Below are positions 26,857-34,056 of a stretch of DNA of 52,804 nucleotides, piece by piece. This stretch comes from Sphingobacteriales bacterium TSM_CSS (lineage in GTDB: Bacteria > Bacteroidota > Bacteroidia > Chitinophagales > UBA2359). How positions within the stretch are numbered: the first letter of the stretch is position 1; every line of letters starts with the position of its first letter. The notes under the pieces were generated by a model. It was not told the origin of the DNA. It ran no database searches and saw nothing but the letters and a program-made list of their open reading frames with translations. The position numbers and the translations under genes were made by a program. The DNA is taken from positions 1-52,804 of the forward strand of contig NBMY01000062.1 of NCBI GenBank assembly GCA_002212985.1, in the 5' to 3' direction.

Positions 26857-26865
26857 TAAATTTGC
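26857..26865 (+). promoter_or_regulatory. Bacteroidota-type promoter -7 element before the outer-membrane gene
   Basis: TAAATTTGC fits TAnnTTTGC and lies 14 bases before the ATG at 26879, giving a very short leader. A TTTG at 26837-26840 is 16 bases upstream. Confidence 0.55.
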
Positions 26866-26878
26866 AAAAAATATTGCC

Positions 26879-27805
26879 ATGAAAGCGCTTTTTACAGCCC
26901 TGTCTTTACTTTGGCTACCCTTTATTGCAGTCATGGCTCAGTGCTGCAGCCCCGGAATGCCATCGGGCGGAACCACCAATCAAGGTGTGGTACCTCATCA
27001 TGCAATTAGGGTTACTGCATTTTATCAATTCGCATCGGGTAACCATTTTTATACCGGCAGCCAAAAACAACCCTACAATTATATTGAAGGCGCCCGCTTT
27101 CATTTTACCGGTTTCAACTTTGCCTACGGCATTACCGCTAAATGGACAGCAGAAGCCGATGCGGGCTATTACCTAAACCGCCACATCTTATACAGCCCTC
27201 AGGCAGCCGAAGATAATCCTTACAACAGTGCCGGCGGATTGTCGGATTTTATGCTGAAAATAAAATATGCGGCCTATAAAAACGTGCCCGGCGAGTGGGA
27301 AATTACTCCTATGCTGGGCGTTCGGCTGCCTGCTTCTTTGCAACCCAAAACGGTAAATGGTAAACCGCTGCCCATTGACCTGCAATCGGGCACCCAATCT
27401 TTTGGCATTACCGGCGGCGTTATGGTATATAAAGGACTTCCCAACCGCAAAACAAGGCTTTTTCTCAACAGCCAAACCCTCTACAGTTTTGAAAACAAGC
27501 AACATTACCGGTTTGGGGTTACCGTAAGCAATGCCTTGTTTGTTTCGCAAACGCTCAACCACCGTTTTACCCTCATTGCCCAACTCCGCAATGAGTGGCG
27601 GCAGCCCGATTTGCGGAACGGTTTACTGCGCTCTTCAACCGGAAACAACCTGCTGCTGTTTGCCCCGCAACTTACCTGCTCATTTGCCAACTGGTGGAAT
27701 GTATCGGTACAGGCCGAAGCGCCGTTGTACCAACATTACAACGGAACACAACTGGGACGAAACTGGGCTGCAGCTTTGGTGGTGAACAAATTGTTCAGAA
27801 AATAA
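26879..27805 (+). CDS. Outer-membrane beta-barrel protein (transporter-like)
   Basis: A 308-residue protein with a signal peptide (MKALFTALSLLWLPFIAVMA, then QCCSP). After cleavage a CC-containing Gly/Ser-rich start leads to alternating beta strands throughout (for example HAIRVTAFYQFA, FNFAYGITAKWTAEADAGYY, WEITPMLGVRLPA), with aromatic girdle residues, as in small outer-membrane barrels of the transporter/MetA-pathway type. I chose the ATG at 26879; an in-frame ATG at 26846 adds 11 polar residues before the signal. It is preceded by a CRP-like site and -7 element, suggesting regulated expression. The substrate is unknown. The protein ends NKLFRK, not the common terminal aromatic residue, so the exact strand order is uncertain. 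Confidence 0.75.
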   Translation: MKALFTALSLLWLPFIAVMAQCCSPGMPSGGTTNQGVVPHHAIRVTAFYQFASGNHFYTGSQKQPYNYIEGARFHFTGFNFAYGITAKWTAEADAGYYLNRHILYSPQAAEDNPYNSAGGLSDFMLKIKYAAYKNVPGEWEITPMLGVRLPASLQPKTVNGKPLPIDLQSGTQSFGITGGVMVYKGLPNRKTRLFLNSQTLYSFENKQHYRFGVTVSNALFVSQTLNHRFTLIAQLRNEWRQPDLRNGLLRSSTGNNLLLFAPQLTCSFANWWNVSVQAEAPLYQHYNGTQLGRNWAAALVVNKLFRK

Positions 27806-27850
27806 AAAAGAAAATGCCACAAAAGGGAACAAAAAACGCATAATTTGGGT

Positions 27851-27859
27851 TAAATTTGC
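27851..27859 (+). promoter_or_regulatory. -7 promoter element for tRNA-Leu
   Basis: TAAATTTGC fits TAnnTTTGC and lies 20 bases before the tRNA 5' end, a sensible leader for a tRNA transcript. Confidence 0.6.
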
Positions 27860-27878
27860 GCCCTGTAAAATCACACTT

Positions 27879-27962
27879 GCCCAAGTGGTGAAATTGGTAG
27901 ACACGCCATCTTGAGGGGGTGGTACCCGAAAGGGTGTGCTGGTTCGAATCCAGTCTTGGGCA
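27879..27962 (+). tRNA. tRNA-Leu (anticodon GAG)
   Basis: The cloverleaf closes fully: acceptor GCCCAAG/CTTGGGC (seven pairs), D arm GTG...CAC with GGTAGA, anticodon stem CCATC/GGTGG around the loop TTGAGGG (anticodon GAG at 27913-27915), a long variable arm TACCCGAAAGGGTGT typical of Leu, and T arm GCTGG-TTCGAAT-CCAGT. Discriminator A; CCA is not encoded (CA follows). It reads CUC and CUU codons. It stands alone with its own -7 element and terminator. Confidence 0.97.
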
Positions 27963-27965
27963 CAT

Positions 27966-28007
27966 AAAAAACCGCTTTTGTTGTAATTTCAAGAGCGGTT
28001 TTTTTAT
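27966..28007 (+). terminator. Intrinsic terminator after tRNA-Leu
   Basis: AAAAAACCGCTTTTG (27966-27980) pairs with CAAGAGCGGTTTTTT (27990-28004) around a nine-base loop, and T continues after it. It begins four bases after the tRNA. Confidence 0.85.
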
Positions 28008-28033
28008 TTTTACTCCCGCTAAAAACTTTACCT

Positions 28034-28462
28034 ATGGAAAAAAAATATACCAACGGCGAAATTACCGTCATCTGGAAACCCGAATTGTGTATGCACTCTG
28101 CCAATTGCTTTAAAGGACTGCCACAGGTTTTTAACCCGCGCAACCGCCCTTGGGTTAACCTGCAAAATGCCAATACAGAACAGGTAATAGCTCAGGTAAA
28201 GGCTTGCCCGTCGGGGGCGCTTTCCTTTTTTGTAAATAACGAAATACCCGAACCGGTTGCAGAACAAGAGCAGGCATTACCCAATGTAACCGTTGAAGTA
28301 TTGCCCAACGGGCCGCTTTTGGTGAAAGGTGCCATACAAATAATTGATGCCAACGCACAAATAACTATTAAGGAAAGCAATACCGCTTTTTGCCGTTGCG
28401 GACACTCCGCCAACAAACCTTTTTGCGACGGAACGCACAAGAAAACGGGGTTTGTGGGCTAA
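28034..28462 (+). CDS. Double iron-sulfur protein: Fer4_19 domain plus CDGSH domain
   Basis: A 142-residue cytosolic protein in two parts. Residues 1-70 fit the divergent mono-cluster domain (Fer4_19, YjdI-like) with Cys19, Cys25 and Cys58 (KPELCMHSANCFKGLPQVF; KACPSGAL). Residues about 83-140 are a CDGSH-type domain with Cys120, Cys122, Cys131 and His135 (CRCGHSANKPFCDGTH), the CxC...C...H set that binds a labile [2Fe-2S] cluster in mitoNEET relatives. Electron carriage or cluster transfer is expected; no partner gene is adjacent. Both domains are known separately and in combination. Confidence 0.93.
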   Translation: MEKKYTNGEITVIWKPELCMHSANCFKGLPQVFNPRNRPWVNLQNANTEQVIAQVKACPSGALSFFVNNEIPEPVAEQEQALPNVTVEVLPNGPLLVKGAIQIIDANAQITIKESNTAFCRCGHSANKPFCDGTHKKTGFVG

Positions 28463-28507
28463 ATTGCAGTTAAACAACCGTAGCTGCAGCGTTAAGTGGT
28501 GCAACAT

Positions 28508-29083
28508 TTAACCGCGCCGCAGAAGTGGTATTTTTAACCCCTGTTCAGAGCAGTTTATGAGTATTTGCAGCCGCTTTAACTGTGTGGCAGATTGTTTGGC
28601 GCTCATAACCCAATGTATGGCAGTCTTTCGGTAGGAAGGTGTTTCGGTGTTAAAAAAGTAATTACGTGCATTGGGATAATTGTTGAAAACGGCAATATAT
28701 TCATCGGGCAAAGCAACATGCTGCTGCTCAAATGAGTAAATGCCCGACTTTTCTTCTTTCCTTTGTTCAAAAGCAGCCAACCCTGCCGGTTTCATCCGTT
28801 GCTGCAGTATCATTTCTTCGGCAGTTTTAATGTTTACCACACTCCAAATGCTGTTTTTGCGACGCGGGGTAAACCGGTTGGTATAACTTTCGGTGTCTAA
28901 TGATTTGCGGATGCCGTCTATCCAACCGTAGCAAATGGCTATTGCTACCGATTGCTGCCATGAGATGGCCGTTTTTCCCGAACCTTTTTTGTAGTAACCC
29001 ACCCACAGTTCGGCGGCGGCTTGGTGGTTTTCCTCAAACCACTGTTCCAAATCTTCGGGGGTTAAAAAAAACAGAATTTGCAT
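28508..29083 (-). CDS. YdeI/OmpD-associated family protein
   Basis: A 191-residue cytosolic protein matching the family: WVGYYKKGSGKTAISW, AIAICYGWIDGIRKSLDTESYTNRFTPRRKNSIWS and a C-terminal helical part (PSYRKTAIHWVMSAKQSATQLKRLQILI). The family takes its name from an E. coli protein linked to outer-membrane porin context and antimicrobial-peptide tolerance, but its molecular activity is not established. The product is of normal family length. It follows the oxygenase gene on the same strand after about 160 bases and need not share its transcript. Confidence 0.88.
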   Translation of the reverse strand: MQILFFLTPEDLEQWFEENHQAAAELWVGYYKKGSGKTAISWQQSVAIAICYGWIDGIRKSLDTESYTNRFTPRRKNSIWSVVNIKTAEEMILQQRMKPAGLAAFEQRKEEKSGIYSFEQQHVALPDEYIAVFNNYPNARNYFFNTETPSYRKTAIHWVMSAKQSATQLKRLQILINCSEQGLKIPLLRRG

Positions 29084-29244
29084 AAGCGTAGTTAATGGTT
29101 ATTGCAGAACAAAGGGATAGTGAGAGGCACTCACAACAGGGCTGGTAAAAGTCAGAAAAAAAACCGAATTCAGCAACAATCATTTTTATCGCTTTGCGTC
29201 TGCGAAACATCTTTGCGTGCCTTGTGGTAAAAAAAACCACACAG

Positions 29245-30348
29245 CTATGTGCCAGCCTCGCCGCCCAAAAACTGCGTCAACAGGCGGTGAAAATGGTGCA
29301 CCCCCTGCTCGCGCAAGGCAGAGTAACGGCCGGTGTGGTAAACCATAGATTGTAAGCCCTTTTGCACACTTTCCACCACAAATTCATCTTCGCGCTCTAC
29401 CTTGTCTAACATAGCGCCGGCGCCGCTGTCTAATTTGGTTTCGTCATATACATAGGTTAAAAACGACACTCTTGTTCGGGCAGGTGCAACCGGCCGTACA
29501 ATATTGACGGACAAGCCCCATGGGTAAAAATTAAACATCAGGTTTGGAAAAATCCAATAGTAGTAGGCAGCCACGTGTTTCCCGAAATCGGAGTGTTCCG
29601 GAGGCAGGGTAAAGGCATCGGCGGCATCTTTTGCGTAACCGGTTTGCAGGCAGTAATAATTGCCGGTTTCAACGGTATAATTTCCGTAGTCGAGCGCAGC
29701 GTTTAAATCGCGGTGCACAAACGGAATGTGAAACCCCTCTAAATAATTGTCGCAATACAAAGCCCAATGTGCATGAACCAAATACTCCTTACTGCGGCTT
29801 TTGTCGAATACAAATTGATGCAGTGGTAAGAACCCGATTTTTTGCTGCATGTGCGCCAACACTTCTTCTATTTGAAAAGCAGGTTGTATGGAGGTAAACA
29901 TAAACGGCCCCCACTGCGCCAACGGAAACCGGTGCAGGTCATCGCACGGGCGCGGAAAATGCTGTACGCCCGTAAATTCGGGCATTTGCTTAAACTGCCC
30001 ATAGGAGGTAAAGCGGCGGCCGTGGTAGCGGCAAACCAACTGCTGCGCCGGCGCCGCCTCGTGGTACAACAGGTTGCCCCTATGCGTACACACATTGCTA
30101 AGGTTCACTATTTCGCCGTTGTTTTGGCGTAGCAGCAGCATGGGTTCTTCCAAATAATGCTCCATAAACACAAAAGGGTGCGCCCAATTGTGCAGGGGTA
30201 CTAATTGTTGGTGGCCAACCCACTGCCATGTTTTGGCAAACAGGGCGGTTTTTTGCCGTTCAAACAGGGGCGCACTGCGGTAAAACCAGGCCGGCAGGGT
30301 TTCGGCTTGGGTTATATCGGGGTGAATGAACAAATGATTTTCGGGCAT
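29245..30348 (-). CDS. Rieske-type aromatic-ring-hydroxylating oxygenase alpha subunit
   Basis: A 367-residue non-haem iron oxygenase. Rieske [2Fe-2S] ligands Cys87, His89, Cys106 and His109 (VCTHRGNLL; CRYHGRRF) are intact, and the catalytic domain has CDNYLEGFHIPFVH with His207 and His212 for the mononuclear iron and an Asp200 bridge candidate. The start at 30348 (MPENHLFIHP) puts the Rieske motif at the family position; an ATG at 30492 would overlap the divergent macrodomain gene. There is no ferredoxin or reductase partner nearby, so an electron donor must be encoded elsewhere. The family includes choline- and carnitine-type monooxygenases and dioxygenases; substrate unknown. Confidence 0.9.
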   Translation of the reverse strand: MPENHLFIHPDITQAETLPAWFYRSAPLFERQKTALFAKTWQWVGHQQLVPLHNWAHPFVFMEHYLEEPMLLLRQNNGEIVNLSNVCTHRGNLLYHEAAPAQQLVCRYHGRRFTSYGQFKQMPEFTGVQHFPRPCDDLHRFPLAQWGPFMFTSIQPAFQIEEVLAHMQQKIGFLPLHQFVFDKSRSKEYLVHAHWALYCDNYLEGFHIPFVHRDLNAALDYGNYTVETGNYYCLQTGYAKDAADAFTLPPEHSDFGKHVAAYYYWIFPNLMFNFYPWGLSVNIVRPVAPARTRVSFLTYVYDETKLDSGAGAMLDKVEREDEFVVESVQKGLQSMVYHTGRYSALREQGVHHFHRLLTQFLGGEAGT

Positions 30349-30449
30349 AATTGCTAACGAGTTGCTTATAATTTGTGTCTTTTCTATTTCCGCCTGCTTG
30401 AGCAGGCCAAGGTAAACCTGTTGTTGTACAATATTTTGTGTAAAACTAC

Positions 30450-30458
30450 TATTTTTGC
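30450..30458 (+). promoter_or_regulatory. -7 promoter element before the macrodomain gene
   Basis: TATTTTTGC fits TAnnTTTGC, 22 bases before the ATG at 30481. A TTG at 30424-30426 is 23 bases upstream, at the edge of the accepted spacing. Confidence 0.5.
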
Positions 30459-30480
30459 AGTACACTAAACCGGGGTAAAC

Positions 30481-30993
30481 ATGAAAATACAACTCTTACT
30501 AAGCGATATTACCACCGTAACCTGCGATGCCATAGTAAACGCAGCCAACAACAGCCTGATGGGCGGTGGCGGGGTTGATGGCGCCATACACTTCAAAGGC
30601 GGCCCGGCTATTCTGGAAGAATGCAAAATAATTGTACAACGGCAGGGCGGTTGCGCTACAGGGCAGGCAGTTTACACCGGCGCGGGTAAGTTGCCGGCAA
30701 AATATGTAATACATACTGTTGGCCCGGTTTGGCACGGCGGCAACCAAAACGAAGCTGCTTTGCTGCAAAGTTGCTACCGGCAATCATTACTTTTGGCAAA
30801 TGAGTTGGGAGCCACAACTATTGCATTTCCCAACATCAGTACGGGTGTATATAACTACCCTAAAAGCCAGGCCGCCCAAATTGCCCTGCAAACGGTGCGC
30901 AACTTTGAGGCTGAAAATCACACTCTGGAAACCATATTTTTTGTTTGCTATGATGTAGAAAATTACGAAATTTACCGCCCTCTGCTTGCTTAA
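30481..30993 (+). CDS. Macrodomain protein, O-acetyl-ADP-ribose deacetylase-like (YmdB type)
   Basis: A 170-residue single macrodomain of the MacroD/YmdB group, which binds ADP-ribose and hydrolyses O-acetyl-ADP-ribose or mono-ADP-ribosyl esters. Signature residues are LLLSDIT, DAIVNAANNSL with Asn20 and Asn23-24, the GGGGVDGAIH loop (28-37), ISTGVYNYP near residue 120, and the buried VCYD. Cytosolic. It is divergent from the oxygenase gene and sits 52 bases before the CoA-transferase gene, with which it may be co-transcribed. Confidence 0.94.
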   Translation: MKIQLLLSDITTVTCDAIVNAANNSLMGGGGVDGAIHFKGGPAILEECKIIVQRQGGCATGQAVYTGAGKLPAKYVIHTVGPVWHGGNQNEAALLQSCYRQSLLLANELGATTIAFPNISTGVYNYPKSQAAQIALQTVRNFEAENHTLETIFFVCYDVENYEIYRPLLA

Positions 30994-31045
30994 TAAACCT
31001 ATATTGCCACGCTACACGTTTTTCCCCACTCCCCCACCCCACCCC

Positions 31046-32602
31046 ATGAACCTAACCATACAAGACCTGTTCTTATCTCTTCCGCGCCGCTTTAAGGCCG
31101 AAAAAGCAGGCAATTTTTCGGGTATTTTTCATTTTGACATTACCGGCGCCGGCGGCGGGCAGTTTACCGTGTCTATTGCCAATGGCAGTTGCACGGTTGC
31201 CGAAGGGTTTTCCGGCCGGCCCGATTGCACCATTAAAACGGCAGCGCAAACCCACCTCGATATTGAGCAGGGAAAGGCCAATCCGCAATGGGCATACCTT
31301 ACGGGCAAGGTAAAGGTGAGCAATATTGCCGCCATGACACAGTATATAAAATTGTTCAGGCGTTATACACCGGCTGCGGCAGATGCTACAACACAGCAAC
31401 CGCCCGCCAACCCGCAAATGCAAACCCGAAAACCACAGGGCGGCCCGTTGCAGGGCATAAGAATATTGGATTTGAGCCGGCTGCTGCCCGGCCCTTTGGC
31501 TACCATGCTGCTGGCCGACTGGGGCGCCGAGGTCATAAAAATTGAAGACCCCGATGCACCCGATGATACCCGCAACTACCCGCCGTTTGTGGGTTCGCAA
31601 TCGGCTTATTACTTAGCGCTCAACCGCACCAAGCGCAGCCTTTTGCTCAACCTTCGCACACAACAGGGTAAAAACCTGTTTTTCGACCTGCTGAAAACGG
31701 CCGATGTGGTTATAGAGTCGTTTAGGCCGGGTGTGTTGCAAAAAATAGGCATTGACTATGCCACGGCCGCCGCACTGCATCCGGGCATCATTTACGTATC
31801 GGTAAGCGGGTACGGGCAACAGGGCGAACTTGCCCAAGCCGCCGGTCACGACCTTAACTATATTGGTTATGCCGGCCTGTTGGATCTAAACGGCGAAGCG
31901 GGCGGCAACCCCGTTATACCCGGCGCACAAATTGCCGATGTGGCGGGCGGTTCTTACATGGCAGCCATTGCCACCCTGCTGGCCTTGCAAAACCGGCAGC
32001 GCACCGGCCGCGGCGATTGGGTAGATGTGAGCATGATGCGCGCCTGCCTGCCGTTGCTCAGCATATCATTTGCCGGTTTTTTTGCGGGCGAAGGCGCACC
32101 GCAACGCGGGCAAGAAGTGTTGTCGGGTGGGCTGCCCAATTACAACGTATATTGCTGCGCCGATGGCAAATGGCTGGCATTGGGTGCGCTGGAACCCAAA
32201 TTCTGGGCCGGTTTTTGCCAAATGATAAACCGCCCGCAATGGGTAAATGCCATAGTTCCCGGCTCAACGGAAGCGGCGGCGGTAAAGGCCGAATTGCAAC
32301 AACTCATGAAAACCAAAACCCGCCAGGAATGGTTAGAACTGGCATCGGGGTATGATATTTGCCTTAGCCCGGTTCAAACATTGCCCGAAGTTGCCGTTGA
32401 GCAACAGCATCTGTTTAAAACAACAGAACATGTGGTTTACGGTAAGAGCAGCGCGGTTAACCAACCTTTGCAATTTACCAACACCGAACTGCCGGCCGGT
32501 TGGGCGCCCCCGCTGCCCGGCGAAGATACGGCCGCTATTTTGAAGGAATTGGGCTACACCCTAACTCAAATTGCAGAAATGAAACAGCAAGGTATTGTTT
32601 AG
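31046..32602 (+). CDS. SCP2 sterol-carrier domain fused to CaiB/BaiF CoA transferase (AMACR-like)
   Basis: A 518-residue fusion. Residues about 3-106 are an SCP2-like lipid-binding domain (GNFSGIFHFDITGAGGGQFT, DCTIKTAAQTHLDIEQGKANP, AYLTGKVKVSN). After a Pro/Gln-rich linker (about 110-133) comes a class III CoA-transferase/alpha-methylacyl-CoA racemase domain: GIRILDLSRLLPGPLATMLLADWGAEVIKIED, ESFRPGVLQKIG, AGHDLNYIGYAGLL with the candidate catalytic His, and ADVAGGSYMA with the candidate catalytic Asp. The start at 31046 is the first Met before the SCP2 fold; an upstream ATG at 30986 overlaps the macrodomain stop. It likely handles fatty or branched acyl-CoA or sterol CoA esters (inference). 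Confidence 0.88.
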   Translation: MNLTIQDLFLSLPRRFKAEKAGNFSGIFHFDITGAGGGQFTVSIANGSCTVAEGFSGRPDCTIKTAAQTHLDIEQGKANPQWAYLTGKVKVSNIAAMTQYIKLFRRYTPAAADATTQQPPANPQMQTRKPQGGPLQGIRILDLSRLLPGPLATMLLADWGAEVIKIEDPDAPDDTRNYPPFVGSQSAYYLALNRTKRSLLLNLRTQQGKNLFFDLLKTADVVIESFRPGVLQKIGIDYATAAALHPGIIYVSVSGYGQQGELAQAAGHDLNYIGYAGLLDLNGEAGGNPVIPGAQIADVAGGSYMAAIATLLALQNRQRTGRGDWVDVSMMRACLPLLSISFAGFFAGEGAPQRGQEVLSGGLPNYNVYCCADGKWLALGALEPKFWAGFCQMINRPQWVNAIVPGSTEAAAVKAELQQLMKTKTRQEWLELASGYDICLSPVQTLPEVAVEQQHLFKTTEHVVYGKSSAVNQPLQFTNTELPAGWAPPLPGEDTAAILKELGYTLTQIAEMKQQGIV

Positions 32603-32647
32603 TTTGTCAATTTGAACAGGTTATCGGTGCAAGGGTAAACGGGCGTA

Positions 32648-33988
32648 CTACTGCAAATCTGTTATGCCCAGAGCGCGCATAGCTGTTTGGGCTTTTAGCA
32701 GACACTCTTCGTATTCCTGTTCGGGTATGGAGGAATAGGTTATGGCGCCTCCTACCTGCAACGACAAATATCGGTTGCCGGCATGGTAGAGCAGACTTCT
32801 GATAACCACGTTAAAATCAAAATCGCCCTGGGGGGTAATATAACCCACCGAACCGGAAAATAAGCCGCGACGGGTGTTTTCGTACTGCTCAATGAGTTGC
32901 ATGGCCATTATCTTGGGTGCGCCGGTCATAGAACCCATTGGAAAAGCATTTTTGATGGCCTGAGTCCAATGCACATCGGGTCTTATTTTGGCAGTTATGG
33001 TAGAAATGAGGTGATGTACCGTTTTAAAAGAGTACACCCCGAAAATTTCAGGTACCTGAATAGTACCCAATTGAGCAGAACGGGTTAAATCGTTGCGCAC
33101 CAGATCCACAATCATCACGTTTTCTGCCCTTTCCTTGGGGTTGTTGTAAAGGGCTTCTTTGAGTTGCCGGTCGAGGTGGGGGTTTAGCAGGTTGCGTCGC
33201 ATAGTGCCTTTTATAGGTTGCGAAATCAGAACATCGGACTGCTTTTTTAAAAACCTTTCGGGGCTGGCACAGAGCAGGTAGCGGTTGTTGCAACGCACAA
33301 AGGCCGAAAACGGGGCTTCGGCCAAAGCGTTTAAGCGTGCAAAAGTGGCTGTCGGGTCAATTTGGGCATCGGGTGCATACCATTCGCGGCAGAGGTTCAC
33401 CTCATATACATCGCCGCCGGCAATATGTTGCTGCAATTGTTGTACACAGTGCAGGTACTCCAAGCGGCTCATTCGGGGTTGTAATGTAAAAGGCGCTATG
33501 GGTAGGTCGGCAACCGGCGCTAAGGGTTGATGATTTTTAATTTCGTCAAAAATTTGATAGCCCTTTGCAGCAGCAGTTTCATCGGGCAATACAATGGTTA
33601 CGGTAAAGCTGTTTTTGGGCAGGTGAACCACTATATCGGGCACAAAAAAAAACATATCGGGCAGCAAAATGCCGTCAAAATTGGCAGATTGAAGGTTTTC
33701 GGTTTCATTTTTCAAATCGTACCCTAAAAATCCGAAAATCCAACCCGTATTTTTTTCATGAAACTGCTGTAGTTGTTCAAAACTATTTTTTTGAAGGTTG
33801 TTGGTAGCGGTAATGATGCGTTGAGGGTTGTTGGCAACGGCAAGCAGGCATTCGTAGGCTGCATATCGGTCGTTGGGATATTGGTTGCTGTCTAAAAAAA
33901 CAACTGTGTTAAACTGTGCTGCCCATGCCAGCAGTTTTTCTTTAAATGCCTGAGGGTTGGTAATGATAAAGTGCTGTGTGGTGTGCAT
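32648..33988 (-). CDS. pabB: Aminodeoxychorismate synthase component I
   Basis: Makes aminodeoxychorismate from chorismate and ammonia for folate synthesis. The 446-residue protein has an N-terminal accessory part (1-170, GWIFGFLGYDLKN) and the chorismate-binding domain (about 175-440). PIKGTMRR at 258-265 has Lys260, the residue that distinguishes PabB from TrpE (PIAGT). Other signatures are GGDVYEVNLCREW, ASPERFL, NPKERAENVMIVDLVRNDL, MGSMTGAPKI and VGGAITYSS. The amidotransferase PabA and the lyase PabC are not adjacent in this window. It is convergent with the CoA-transferase gene. Confidence 0.95.
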   Translation of the reverse strand: MHTTQHFIITNPQAFKEKLLAWAAQFNTVVFLDSNQYPNDRYAAYECLLAVANNPQRIITATNNLQKNSFEQLQQFHEKNTGWIFGFLGYDLKNETENLQSANFDGILLPDMFFFVPDIVVHLPKNSFTVTIVLPDETAAAKGYQIFDEIKNHQPLAPVADLPIAPFTLQPRMSRLEYLHCVQQLQQHIAGGDVYEVNLCREWYAPDAQIDPTATFARLNALAEAPFSAFVRCNNRYLLCASPERFLKKQSDVLISQPIKGTMRRNLLNPHLDRQLKEALYNNPKERAENVMIVDLVRNDLTRSAQLGTIQVPEIFGVYSFKTVHHLISTITAKIRPDVHWTQAIKNAFPMGSMTGAPKIMAMQLIEQYENTRRGLFSGSVGYITPQGDFDFNVVIRSLLYHAGNRYLSLQVGGAITYSSIPEQEYEECLLKAQTAMRALGITDLQ

Positions 33989-34056
33989 TATTGGTAAAAG
34001 TACACAGAAAACAAAAGGGTTTCAAAAAAGTACCGGCCACAAAAGTTCAAAACATT

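Noticed and set aside
27795-27992. Minus-strand ORF over the tRNA (reads like a standard short hypothetical protein)
   Set aside because: It lies antisense to tRNA-Leu and its terminator; the same spurious peptide is a well-known artefact of tRNA-Leu antisense translation.
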